Part shown: piece after piece, positions 1-7,922 of the stretch
Position numbering within the stretch: the first letter of the stretch is position 1
Layout: each line of letters opens with the position of its first letter
Assembly (NCBI RefSeq): GCF_003096815.1
Contig: NZ_QENY01000002.1
Span: forward strand, 1 to 64,000
Direction: 5' to 3'
Length of the DNA: 64,000 nt
DNA from: Hallella colorans
GTDB taxonomy: Bacteria > Bacteroidota > Bacteroidia > Bacteroidales > Bacteroidaceae
Notes under the pieces: generated by a model
Told to the model about the DNA's origin: nothing
The model's input: the letters and a program-made list of their open reading frames with translations, nothing else
The model's database searches: none
Made by a program: the position numbers and the translations under genes

Positions 1-81
1 GAAATCAAGTCCGTTTCATTTCAAAACACCACCTAATAGACTGTATTTCAATTAATTCAAAGAGTGATTAGTCCACCTTAA

Positions 82-294
82 CGGGACAGTAGTGACTTGT
101 GTTATATTCTTAATAATATTGATTTGTCAGGTTACATAACAGGTTCGGCACAACCCAAACTCAATCAAGCTAATTTAAGTGCAATATCAATCATCCTACC
201 TTCATTAAACTTACAAGAACAAATTGCTGATTTCATCTCTATGTTCGATAACAAGATAGAACTCAATCGACGGATAAATGATAATTTAAATTAA
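82..294 (+). pseudogene. hsdS: Type I restriction specificity subunit HsdS, C-terminal remnant
   Basis: The last ~70 codons match the end of HsdS proteins: a GSAQPKLNQANL segment, the hydrophobic turn ISIILPSL, then the conserved helix with IADFI and KIELNRRINDNLN that closes a target-recognition half. HsdS gives DNA sequence specificity to the HsdM/HsdR complex. In this frame a TAA lies at 79-81, and the other two forward frames between 1 and 96 are also closed, so no open path leads back to the rest of the subunit. The piece is therefore either a frameshifted gene or a silent cassette of the kind used in hsdS shuffling. The only start in it is a TTG at 97, which is unlikely to be used. Family assignment is firm; the state of the gene depends on sequence left of the window. 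Confidence 0.72.
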
Positions 295-302
295 TATTAA
301 TA

Positions 303-938
303 ATGCAGTGGACAAGAGAATATATTGCAAAAGAACCAAGTCTTAGGACTTTTGAAACGCATATTTCAACAATAGAAAACAATGTTGAGATTAATCCTTC
401 TTTGTGCGTTGAAGTAAGCAAAAGTCTGACGGAGGCACTTTGCAAAACAATTCTCACTAATCAAAATGCAACATACAAAGATGATATTTCAGTTAATGGT
501 TTAGTAAAGCAGACTTTAGAACATCTTATAAAACAGACTGAAAAAGAGATAGTTGGTCTATCTGAACTATGCCGTAGAATTTCTACTGTCATTCAATCAA
601 TTGCAGAGATACGAAATAATGCAGGGTTTGCTTCACATGGTTTGGATGTATTGCATCCTCAGATAGACAAATCACTATCCCTACTGATATACAAAACAAC
701 AGATGTTCTCTGTGGGTTCATTTTACATTTTTATTTCAGTTATGCTCACCACGCTAACCAAAGATTAATTTATCAAGATTGTGAGTGCTTTAATGATTGG
801 TTTGATGAAGAAAATCCATTAGAAGTAGGAGGCGTACACTTATCAGCATCAGAGGCTCTTTACAACTTAGATTATCAAGCTTATAAAGCTAACTATATAG
901 ATTATTTAGAATTTCTTTTAGAAATGAATGAACAATAA
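303..938 (+). CDS. Abortive-infection family protein (Abi_C-like), between hsdS and hsdR
   Basis: A 211-residue soluble protein with no signal peptide. Residues 104-113 read RNNAGFASHG, fitting the R-N-x-x-G-x-x-S-H-G core of the abortive infection C-terminal (Abi_C) domain, which resembles the R...H signature of HEPN RNases. The N-terminal half is predicted mostly helical. The start ATG is 8 nt after the end of the hsdS remnant and the stop is 12 nt before hsdR, so it looks translated from the same message as the restriction genes. Genes of this type are often carried inside type I restriction loci of Bacteroidetes, where a back-up suicide role has been proposed. RNase activity here is inference; the spacing of R and H is seven residues, one more than in a classical HEPN motif. 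Confidence 0.7.
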   Translation: MQWTREYIAKEPSLRTFETHISTIENNVEINPSLCVEVSKSLTEALCKTILTNQNATYKDDISVNGLVKQTLEHLIKQTEKEIVGLSELCRRISTVIQSIAEIRNNAGFASHGLDVLHPQIDKSLSLLIYKTTDVLCGFILHFYFSYAHHANQRLIYQDCECFNDWFDEENPLEVGGVHLSASEALYNLDYQAYKANYIDYLEFLLEMNEQ

Positions 939-950
939 AAATAAAAAACA

Positions 951-3900
951 ATGCCCTTCACAGAAGATAATTACGAAAAAGCACTGATATCCCTCTTTGA
1001 GGGAATGGGCTATCAATATTTGTACGGTCCAAATATTGAAAGAGACTACTATGTGCCATATTATGAAGCACAATTAGAAGAAAGTCTGCAAACTGTTAAT
1101 CCAAAGAAGCCACATGCAGCTATTCATGAAGCGATTATTAAACTACGCAATATTGATATGGGTAGTTTGGCGCAGCGTAATGAAACTTTTACAGACTATT
1201 TGCAGCATGGCATAGAGGTTTCTTATTTCAATGGCAAGGAAATGCGCAATGAAATGGTCTATTTGATAGACTTTGAGCATACGGACAAAAACACTTTTCA
1301 AGTTATCAATCAATGGACATTCATTGAAAATGCAGAGAAACGTGCCGATATCATTGTATTTGTGAATGGTTTACCATTGGTGGTTGTAGAATTAAAATCA
1401 CCTTCCCGTGAAGAGACGGATGCTTCAGAAGCATATCTTCAACTCCGCAATTATATGAAGGATATACCATCGTTGTTCGCTTTCAATATGTTCTGTGTAA
1501 TGAGCGATATGACTCTTTCCAAAGCTGGAACAATTACCAGCAAGGAAGATCGCTACATGGAATGGAAAACAAAAGATGGCAATTATGAAAGTACGGAATT
1601 TGTCGATTATGATACATTCTTTGAAGGAATATTTCAAAGGGAACGACTCTTAGACATAATCAAGAACTTTATCTGTTTTTCCAAAGAAGAAAAAGGGAGT
1701 GCTAAGATATTAGCAGGGTATCATCAGTATTTTGCAGTGAAGAAAGCCATCGAACGTACCAAACATGCTACAGTAAGTAATGGTAAAATCGGTGTATTCT
1801 GGCATACGCAAGGCAGCGGAAAATCATTGTCAATGGTTTTCTACGCCCACTTGCTGCAACAAGAGTTATCACAACCTACTATTGTTGTGATTACCGACCG
1901 CAACGATTTAGACGATCAACTCTATACCCAATTTTCTAAATGTAAGGAGTTCTTGCGCCAAACTCCAATACAAGCCAATAGTCGAGAGAATCTAAAAGAG
2001 CTATTGAGTGGACGAGAAGCTAATGGCATTATCTTCACAACCATGCAGAAGTTTGAGGAATCTGACGAACCTTTGTCAGAGCGAAGAAATATTATCGTGA
2101 TGACTGATGAGGCGCATAGAGGACAATATGGCTTTGAGGAGAAAGTCGACGCCACTACAGGTAAAATCTCTATCGGCACGGCAAGAATCATTCACAATTC
2201 ACTACCCAATGCTTCATATATTGGCTTTACTGGTACACCTATCTCTACTAAAGACCGAGATACCGTAGAGGTTTTTGGTGATTATATTGATATTTATGAC
2301 ATGACGCAGGCGGTCAACGACGGTGCTACTTGTCCTGTATATTATGAATCTAGAGTTATCAATCTAAATCTTGACGATGCTACCTTGCAAGCCCTTGATG
2401 ACGAATACGAGCTGTTGGCTGAAGAAGGTGCAACGACAGAACAGATAGAAAAAAGCAAGAAGGAGATGTCACACTTGGAAGAGATACTTGGTGCACCAGC
2501 TACCATCGATTCTCTTTGCCAAGACATTCTCAAACACTATGAGGAAAACCGTCAATATGAATTGACAGGTAAGGCTATGATAGTGGCATATTCGCGTCCC
2601 ATAGCCATGAGCATTTATCATCGACTACTGGAGCTTCGCCCAAAATGGACGGATAAAGTAAAAGTTGTCATGACGGGCAGCAATCAAGACCCAGAAGAAT
2701 GGCACGACATTATCGGAAATAAGCAGTATAAGAAAGAACTTGCCAAACGATTTAAGGATGACAACGACCCGATGAAGATTGCTATTGTAGTCGATATGTG
2801 GCTCACAGGCTTCGACGTTCCCTCATTGGCAACTATGTATGTTTACAAACCAATGAGCGGACATAACCTAATGCAAGCCATTGCACGAGTGAACCGTGTA
2901 TTCAATGGTAAAGTGGGTGGATTGGTTGTTGACTATATCGGTATTGCCAAAGCCTTGAGAGAAGCCATGCGTGATTATACGGGGCGCGACAGAAAGAACT
3001 TTGGAAACCCGGACATCAAAGGCATGGCTTTTACAAAGTTCAAAGAGAAGTTGGAAGTGTGCCAAGACTTATTTCATGGTTATAATTATAGTAAGTTCCA
3101 CACAGGGACAGATGCCGACCGTGCTAAATTGATCAAAGGTGGTGTAAACTTTATGTTGGCAACCGACAAACAAGAACAACTGCCATTATATATGAAAGAA
3201 GCAGCATTGCTGCACAATTCCATCACTCTTTGCCGAAGCCTGCTGAATGAAGAGCAACGCTTCTTAGCTGCATTCTTTGAAACTGTGCGCACTTTGCTCT
3301 CCCGAATGACAGGTAAAGGAAAAGTTACGAAGAAAGAAATTAATGCCCGTATCAGTGAATTGCTGAAACAAAGTGTAAAAAGTGAAGGTGTAATCAATCT
3401 TTTCTCTGATGTTAAAGCCGAATTTTCCCTCTTTGATACAGCCTTCTTAGATGAAATTTCTAAGATGAAAGAAAAGAATATAGCTGTAGAACTGCTCAAA
3501 AAACTATTGGCGGAGAAAGTGGCACTCTATCAAAAGACCAATATTGTGCAGTCAGAGAAATTCTCTGACCTGCTCAATCGCTCTTTATCCAACTATTTGA
3601 AAGGATTACTCACCAATGAAGAAGTTATCCAAGAACTATTGCAGTTGGCAAAAGACATCACTTCTGCTGATTCCGCAGCGAATGAACTCGGGCTCACTCC
3701 TGAAGAAAAGTCTTTCTATGATGCCTTGACCAAACCGCAAGCAGTTCATGACTTCTATAGTAATGAAGAATTGGTAGCTATGACAAAAGAGCTTACCGAC
3801 TCCCTTCGCAAGAACCGCACGATCGACTGGCAAAAGAAAGAATCAGCTCGTGCTGGGATGCGCAGAATGATTAAGCATCTTCTGAAGAAATATCATTACC

Positions 3901-4046
3901 CACCAGAGGAAGCTGCCAATGCACTGGAAACTGTCATTAAGCAATGCGAGCAGTGGACGGATAATGAACAAGAGAATTATTCAACAAAATCAGCCAAGAT
4001 GTATGAAATCCACGAGGGTGAAATGCAAATGGCTGCCGAACCATAA
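951..4046 (+). CDS. hsdR: Type I restriction endonuclease, R subunit
   Basis: 1031 residues, full family length. The N-terminal PD-(D/E)xK nuclease shows D133 and E147-L-K149, followed by the QxxxY element at Q164-Y168. The motor has Walker A HTQGSGKS (285-292), the DEAH box (386-389), motif III FTGTP (426-430) and a motif VI-like stretch QAIARVNRVF. The C-terminal ~250 residues form the helical region that docks on HsdM. The protein translocates and cuts unmodified DNA with ATP, using HsdS for site choice. It starts 12 nt after the Abi-like gene and is followed 14 nt later by the AAA-TOPRIM gene, so the three are probably co-transcribed. All motifs are intact, so the subunit appears functional even though the adjacent hsdS piece is broken; an intact hsdS and hsdM must be elsewhere if the system works. 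Confidence 0.95.
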   Translation: MPFTEDNYEKALISLFEGMGYQYLYGPNIERDYYVPYYEAQLEESLQTVNPKKPHAAIHEAIIKLRNIDMGSLAQRNETFTDYLQHGIEVSYFNGKEMRNEMVYLIDFEHTDKNTFQVINQWTFIENAEKRADIIVFVNGLPLVVVELKSPSREETDASEAYLQLRNYMKDIPSLFAFNMFCVMSDMTLSKAGTITSKEDRYMEWKTKDGNYESTEFVDYDTFFEGIFQRERLLDIIKNFICFSKEEKGSAKILAGYHQYFAVKKAIERTKHATVSNGKIGVFWHTQGSGKSLSMVFYAHLLQQELSQPTIVVITDRNDLDDQLYTQFSKCKEFLRQTPIQANSRENLKELLSGREANGIIFTTMQKFEESDEPLSERRNIIVMTDEAHRGQYGFEEKVDATTGKISIGTARIIHNSLPNASYIGFTGTPISTKDRDTVEVFGDYIDIYDMTQAVNDGATCPVYYESRVINLNLDDATLQALDDEYELLAEEGATTEQIEKSKKEMSHLEEILGAPATIDSLCQDILKHYEENRQYELTGKAMIVAYSRPIAMSIYHRLLELRPKWTDKVKVVMTGSNQDPEEWHDIIGNKQYKKELAKRFKDDNDPMKIAIVVDMWLTGFDVPSLATMYVYKPMSGHNLMQAIARVNRVFNGKVGGLVVDYIGIAKALREAMRDYTGRDRKNFGNPDIKGMAFTKFKEKLEVCQDLFHGYNYSKFHTGTDADRAKLIKGGVNFMLATDKQEQLPLYMKEAALLHNSITLCRSLLNEEQRFLAAFFETVRTLLSRMTGKGKVTKKEINARISELLKQSVKSEGVINLFSDVKAEFSLFDTAFLDEISKMKEKNIAVELLKKLLAEKVALYQKTNIVQSEKFSDLLNRSLSNYLKGLLTNEEVIQELLQLAKDITSADSAANELGLTPEEKSFYDALTKPQAVHDFYSNEELVAMTKELTDSLRKNRTIDWQKKESARAGMRRMIKHLLKKYHYPPEEAANALETVIKQCEQWTDNEQENYSTKSAKMYEIHEGEMQMAAEP

Positions 4047-4060
4047 AAATAAACATAAAA

Positions 4061-6031
4061 ATGATATTAGCCGTTATCTTAAAAAACTATAAATGCTATA
4101 AAGGGATTAATTTTATCCCATTAAAACAAAATATTCATCAAAATATGAATATGATAATTGGTGATAATGGAGTAGGAAAAAGTTCCGTGCTTGAAAGTAT
4201 GGATACTTTTTTTAATGATGCTCCATGGATATTAAATACAGATTCTTCTGATGTAAAGGAGGCGTCTATTGGAATCCTATTTCTTTTGAAAAAAGAGCAA
4301 TTGGGCAGTTCTTTTACACCAAATGATCAATTGCTGTTAGACTGCATAAGTAGTTATTTTTGGGAACTGGATTTAAGGCAGACAGCTGTTCCAAGGCAAT
4401 ACAAAAAACTTATAGAAATTCAACAACGTTTATGTGAGCATAAAGAAGAATTTTATCTAATCATGATTGGTAAAAACTATGATAAAGAATTAGGATTTTT
4501 ATCTTTTGAAAATGCTATTAAAAGTAAAATTTTGAAAGTTGCACCATTCTCAGGATCATCATACTCTTCATCAATACGAAAAGTTTTAGAAAAGGTAGTT
4601 TCCTTATATACCTATTTATACATACCAGTGGAAACCTCCATTAGTGAATTCTTAAAATTAGAAACGGCAGGTATGCAAACTCTTATGGATAAAAGTATTA
4701 AGGAAACAATAGCCAAAGCTTTGTCTTCAAGAAGAATTATGCGTGGTAACGGAAGAGCTCGTAAACAAATTTCTTTACTTACAATAATAAATGAAGAGCT
4801 TCAGGACTTCATAACAAATGTAGAAAAAGACATACAAACTATTGATAACTCTTACAATTATAAACTAAATAAGAAACAGACAAAAAATCTAACAGCAAAT
4901 CACATAACTGATGCAATTATAAAAGCATATTATACAAAGCGCACGTTAAAAAAAGGAAAGTCTTCTATCCAAACATTATCATCAGGAGAAAAGCGGGCTG
5001 CCTTGACTGATTTAATATTGGCATTCATACGAAAAAGGGAAACAACAGACAATCATTTAGTAATAGCTATAGATGAACCAGAAAACTCTCTTCATATTTC
5101 CAATTGCTATAAACAATTTCACAAACTCGAGGATATTTCTGAACGCTGTCAATTATTAGTTACAACCCATTGGTATGGATCACTCCCCATCTTAAATAAG
5201 GGTAGCTTAATACACATAAACAAAGGTCAAGAGATTCTACTATTTGATTTGGATAATTATTTTGAAGATAGAAGGAATCATCCTAATGATATTTATTTGA
5301 AAGGATTCTTTGACTTGACTTCATCTATCTTATCCGCATTTAGGGATGATGAAAAAAATTGGTTATTAGTAGAAGGAAAAGAAGATAAAAAGTACTTGGA
5401 ATATTATCTAAAACCAGAGGAACGAAGTAAAATAAATATACTTCCTTTAGGAGGATGTGCTAATGTTAAAAAGGTTTATGAATATCTTTTTACTCCTATG
5501 TCATCTAAGCAAACTGAATTTACACCAACAAAGAAAATAATGTGTTTAGTTGATACAGATGAATTGTGTACCGAGATTGCTGTTAGCTCAATAACAAAAA
5601 ATGAGCAATTGCTAATAAAAAGACTACATGAAAATGAGCAGCATGTAATAGAGCTTAAGAGGATAGAGGATCCTAATAAAAAAGTAACAGAAATAGAAGA
5701 GATACTAGAGCCTCGTAAATTTTATAATTCACTGAAAACAGCAATTTTTCAGTTCGGAGATGACAACATAAAAACATGCATAAATGCTTTCGACTTTGAT
5801 GAAAATGTTGAAAATAGTCGTATTGAAGGCGATTATAGTATATTAAATCATAAAGGAAATGGTAGAAATGTACGTGAAGATAAAGATTTAATTTCTCAAT
5901 TCATAAATGATCATAAAGAAAATATAGCTGAATTTTATACGAGCTGTTCTCAAGAAGAAGAACGGCCTAATTGGATTACCCTGATATTGAAAAACCTGGG
6001 AATAGAAGCCGATGAAGAAAAGATTGTATGA
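4061..6031 (+). CDS. AAA ATPase-TOPRIM fusion (OLD-like, possible merged PARIS AriA/AriB)
   Basis: 656 residues. An SMC/Rad50-like ATPase comes first: Walker A GDNGVGKS (34-41), an insert of ~250 residues, ABC signature LSSGEK (306-311), Walker B LVIAIDEP with E339, D-loop NSLH and H370 in TTHW. A second domain starts near residue 434 with LLVEGKED (E438) and LGGC, then LVDTD (D498, D500), which is a TOPRIM-type acidic set as in OLD nucleases and DUF4435 proteins. The last ~150 residues are not recognised. Architecture points to phage defence: either a class of OLD nuclease or a single-gene version of the PARIS pair AriA (ATPase sensor) and AriB (TOPRIM effector). It follows hsdR by 14 nt. 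Base composition is lower in G+C than in hsdR, suggesting separate acquisition. Function is inferred from architecture only. Confidence 0.75.
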   Translation: MILAVILKNYKCYKGINFIPLKQNIHQNMNMIIGDNGVGKSSVLESMDTFFNDAPWILNTDSSDVKEASIGILFLLKKEQLGSSFTPNDQLLLDCISSYFWELDLRQTAVPRQYKKLIEIQQRLCEHKEEFYLIMIGKNYDKELGFLSFENAIKSKILKVAPFSGSSYSSSIRKVLEKVVSLYTYLYIPVETSISEFLKLETAGMQTLMDKSIKETIAKALSSRRIMRGNGRARKQISLLTIINEELQDFITNVEKDIQTIDNSYNYKLNKKQTKNLTANHITDAIIKAYYTKRTLKKGKSSIQTLSSGEKRAALTDLILAFIRKRETTDNHLVIAIDEPENSLHISNCYKQFHKLEDISERCQLLVTTHWYGSLPILNKGSLIHINKGQEILLFDLDNYFEDRRNHPNDIYLKGFFDLTSSILSAFRDDEKNWLLVEGKEDKKYLEYYLKPEERSKINILPLGGCANVKKVYEYLFTPMSSKQTEFTPTKKIMCLVDTDELCTEIAVSSITKNEQLLIKRLHENEQHVIELKRIEDPNKKVTEIEEILEPRKFYNSLKTAIFQFGDDNIKTCINAFDFDENVENSRIEGDYSILNHKGNGRNVREDKDLISQFINDHKENIAEFYTSCSQEEERPNWITLILKNLGIEADEEKIV

Positions 6032-6239
6032 TAACATCCAAGATGATTTCTAATCAATACTACTCAAATTGAGGAAACATTTTTGTACCATAAGAATATA
6101 AATCATTGGTAATCAGTGTTGGATATATTTGAGGAAGAGAAGTAAGAACAAGATTAAAGAAGATATAATCATGCAAGACGTTTCTACAGATTTTTTCTAA
6201 CATACTCGTCATAACACTAACCATAAAATACAAAACACC

Positions 6240-7142
6240 ATGGACAAAGATTTATTGAAAAAGCTGATAGCCGAACCAGGGAAGAAGCATCTGGTCGCAG
6301 ATTTTGAAACTGACGATACGGCGGAACTAACCAAAGACGAAGGTAAGAAACTGCTCAAAGAGAATATTAAGGTGTTGGCTTCTCTGCAAGACAAGCTCTA
6401 TGCTTATAACAAGTATGCTGTGCTGATAGTGTTCCAAGCTATGGATGCAGCTGGCAAGGATGGGACTATTAAGAATGTGATGTCGGGCATCAATCCACAG
6501 GGATGTCAGGTATTCTCTTTTAAAAAACCATCTGATAAGGAGTTGGATCACGGATATTTGTGGCGCATACAAAAAAATGCACCTGAACGGGGACGCATCG
6601 GCATCTTCAACCGATCGCACTACGAGGACGTACTGGTAGGAAGGGTACATCCTGAGATTTTGGTAGGTGGGCAAATTCCTGGAATAGACAAATTAGACGA
6701 TGTCAATGAAAAATTTTGGGAAAAACGCTATAGCCATATTAACGACTTTGAACGCTATCTCACAGAGACGGGAACAGTTATCATCAAGTTCTTCCTCAAT
6801 GTTTCTAAAGAGGAACAAAAGAATCGATTCTTAAAACGACTGAACAGGAAAGAAAAGAATTGGAAATTCTCTTCCGCAGACTTAGAAGAGCGTCAATACT
6901 GGGATTGCTATATGGACGCTTACAGCAAAATGCTTACCAAAACATCCACTGATTATGCTCCATGGTATGTTATACCAGCTGACCATAAATGGTTTATGCG
7001 CTATGCCGTTAGCAAGATTATCTGCGAACGCTTGGAAGAACTTCAGATGAGTTACCCACAACTCAGCAAAGAGGAAACCGAACAACTAAAAATTTATCGT
7101 GAGCACATCATAAAGGAAGAAGAAAGTAAGAAAAAGCAATAA
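6240..7142 (+). CDS. Polyphosphate kinase 2 family protein
   Basis: 300 residues with the PPK2 fold signatures: Walker A-like AMDAAGKDGT (67-76), the lid arginines and lysines after LWRI, and Walker B-like GIFNRSHYEDVLVGRVH (121-137). PPK2 enzymes move phosphate between polyphosphate and nucleotides; the single-domain ~300-residue forms usually make ADP or ATP from AMP or ADP. It is soluble and cytoplasmic. The gene stands alone: 208 bp separate it from the defence island and ~170 bp from the next gene, which has its own promoter. The ATG at 6240 gives the family N-terminus. The exact nucleotide preference (AMP, ADP or GDP) cannot be read from the sequence. Confidence 0.92.
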   Translation: MDKDLLKKLIAEPGKKHLVADFETDDTAELTKDEGKKLLKENIKVLASLQDKLYAYNKYAVLIVFQAMDAAGKDGTIKNVMSGINPQGCQVFSFKKPSDKELDHGYLWRIQKNAPERGRIGIFNRSHYEDVLVGRVHPEILVGGQIPGIDKLDDVNEKFWEKRYSHINDFERYLTETGTVIIKFFLNVSKEEQKNRFLKRLNRKEKNWKFSSADLEERQYWDCYMDAYSKMLTKTSTDYAPWYVIPADHKWFMRYAVSKIICERLEELQMSYPQLSKEETEQLKIYREHIIKEEESKKKQ

Positions 7143-7208
7143 AATTTCTATCAGGTGTCACAAGTATGAAGCTTATTAGAAATTATGTGTAAATATATGC
7201 CTACAAAC

Positions 7209-7239
7209 TTTGTTAATACATTTATTTTCAGTATATTTG
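7209..7239 (+). promoter_or_regulatory. Bacteroidetes-type promoter for the 7312 gene
   Basis: TTTG at 7209-7212, a 19 bp spacer and TATATTTG at 7232-7239 fit the -33/-7 consensus of the main Bacteroidetes sigma factor. The expected start of transcription is near 7246, about 65 nt before the ATG. Confidence 0.7.
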
Positions 7240-7311
7240 CGATATATGATTTATATTTGAAAGCAATACTTGTTTTCAATTAATAAAGTATCACCCTCTA
7301 ATTTTAAAAAA

Positions 7312-7713
7312 ATGGATCAAGAAGATTTGAAAAAAGCTGCCGATGAATTGCAAGATAAGGTAGAGCAGAAAGTCGATAAGGTAGAAAATCAAGCAGAAAA
7401 AGCTGCTGATAAGGTTGCTGAAAAGGCTGAGGATGTGAAAGAAAAAACGAAGGAAGCTGTAGAAGATGTAAAAGACACTACGAAGAATGTAGTAGAAGAA
7501 TTACGTGATAAAACAAAAGAGGCTACCGAAACAGTGAAAGAAAAAACAGAAGAATTTGCTGAAAAGATGAAAGACAACCAGAAAGTTCAAGAGGCAGCTA
7601 AATTTGTTAGAGAAAAGAGTGACGATGTCAGTCAGGCTGTAGACAGGGCTGCTGACAAGGTTGAGCACTCAAGTTTTTGGCAGAAACTGAAAGACATCTT
7701 AGGATTTAAATAA
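7312..7713 (+). CDS. Small charged helical protein (YtxH/LEA-like)
   Basis: A 133-residue protein made almost wholly of K, E, D, A and V in heptad- or 11-residue-like repeats (AAD, KVE, VKEKT recur), without signal peptide or membrane segment, ending in a short aromatic tail FWQKLKDILGFK. This is the composition of apolipoprotein/LEA-like and YtxH-type stress proteins, predicted to be one long amphipathic helix or disordered. I chose the ATG at 7312; an upstream TTG at 7270 would add 14 residues that do not share the composition. A promoter (7209-7239) and a terminator (7735-7775) flank it, so it is a one-gene unit. Molecular function is unknown; a stress or membrane-surface role is a guess from composition. 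Confidence 0.75.
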   Translation: MDQEDLKKAADELQDKVEQKVDKVENQAEKAADKVAEKAEDVKEKTKEAVEDVKDTTKNVVEELRDKTKEATETVKEKTEEFAEKMKDNQKVQEAAKFVREKSDDVSQAVDRAADKVEHSSFWQKLKDILGFK

Positions 7714-7734
7714 CTAACTAACCCTACCTTTCAT

Positions 7735-7775
7735 ACCACCGTACATGCTGTTTGCCATACGGTGGTTTCTATTTT
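7735..7775 (+). terminator. Rho-independent terminator
   Basis: A perfect 9 bp inverted repeat ACCACCGTA (7735-7743) / TACGGTGGT (7758-7766) is followed by a T-rich tract. It lies 21 nt after the stop of the small helical protein and is oriented for the plus strand. Confidence 0.8.
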
Positions 7776-7922
7776 GCGTTACATTATAGAAGCGGTCCCA
7801 TTAAAGTAGCATCCCCAGCCTTGTATAGATTGTCATTTGTTATTGCTCTATGTAGTATGTAGCGGCAATAACACACAAAAGCAACTAATAAGGGATGCTT
7901 ACGCTTCATTATACACCATGCT

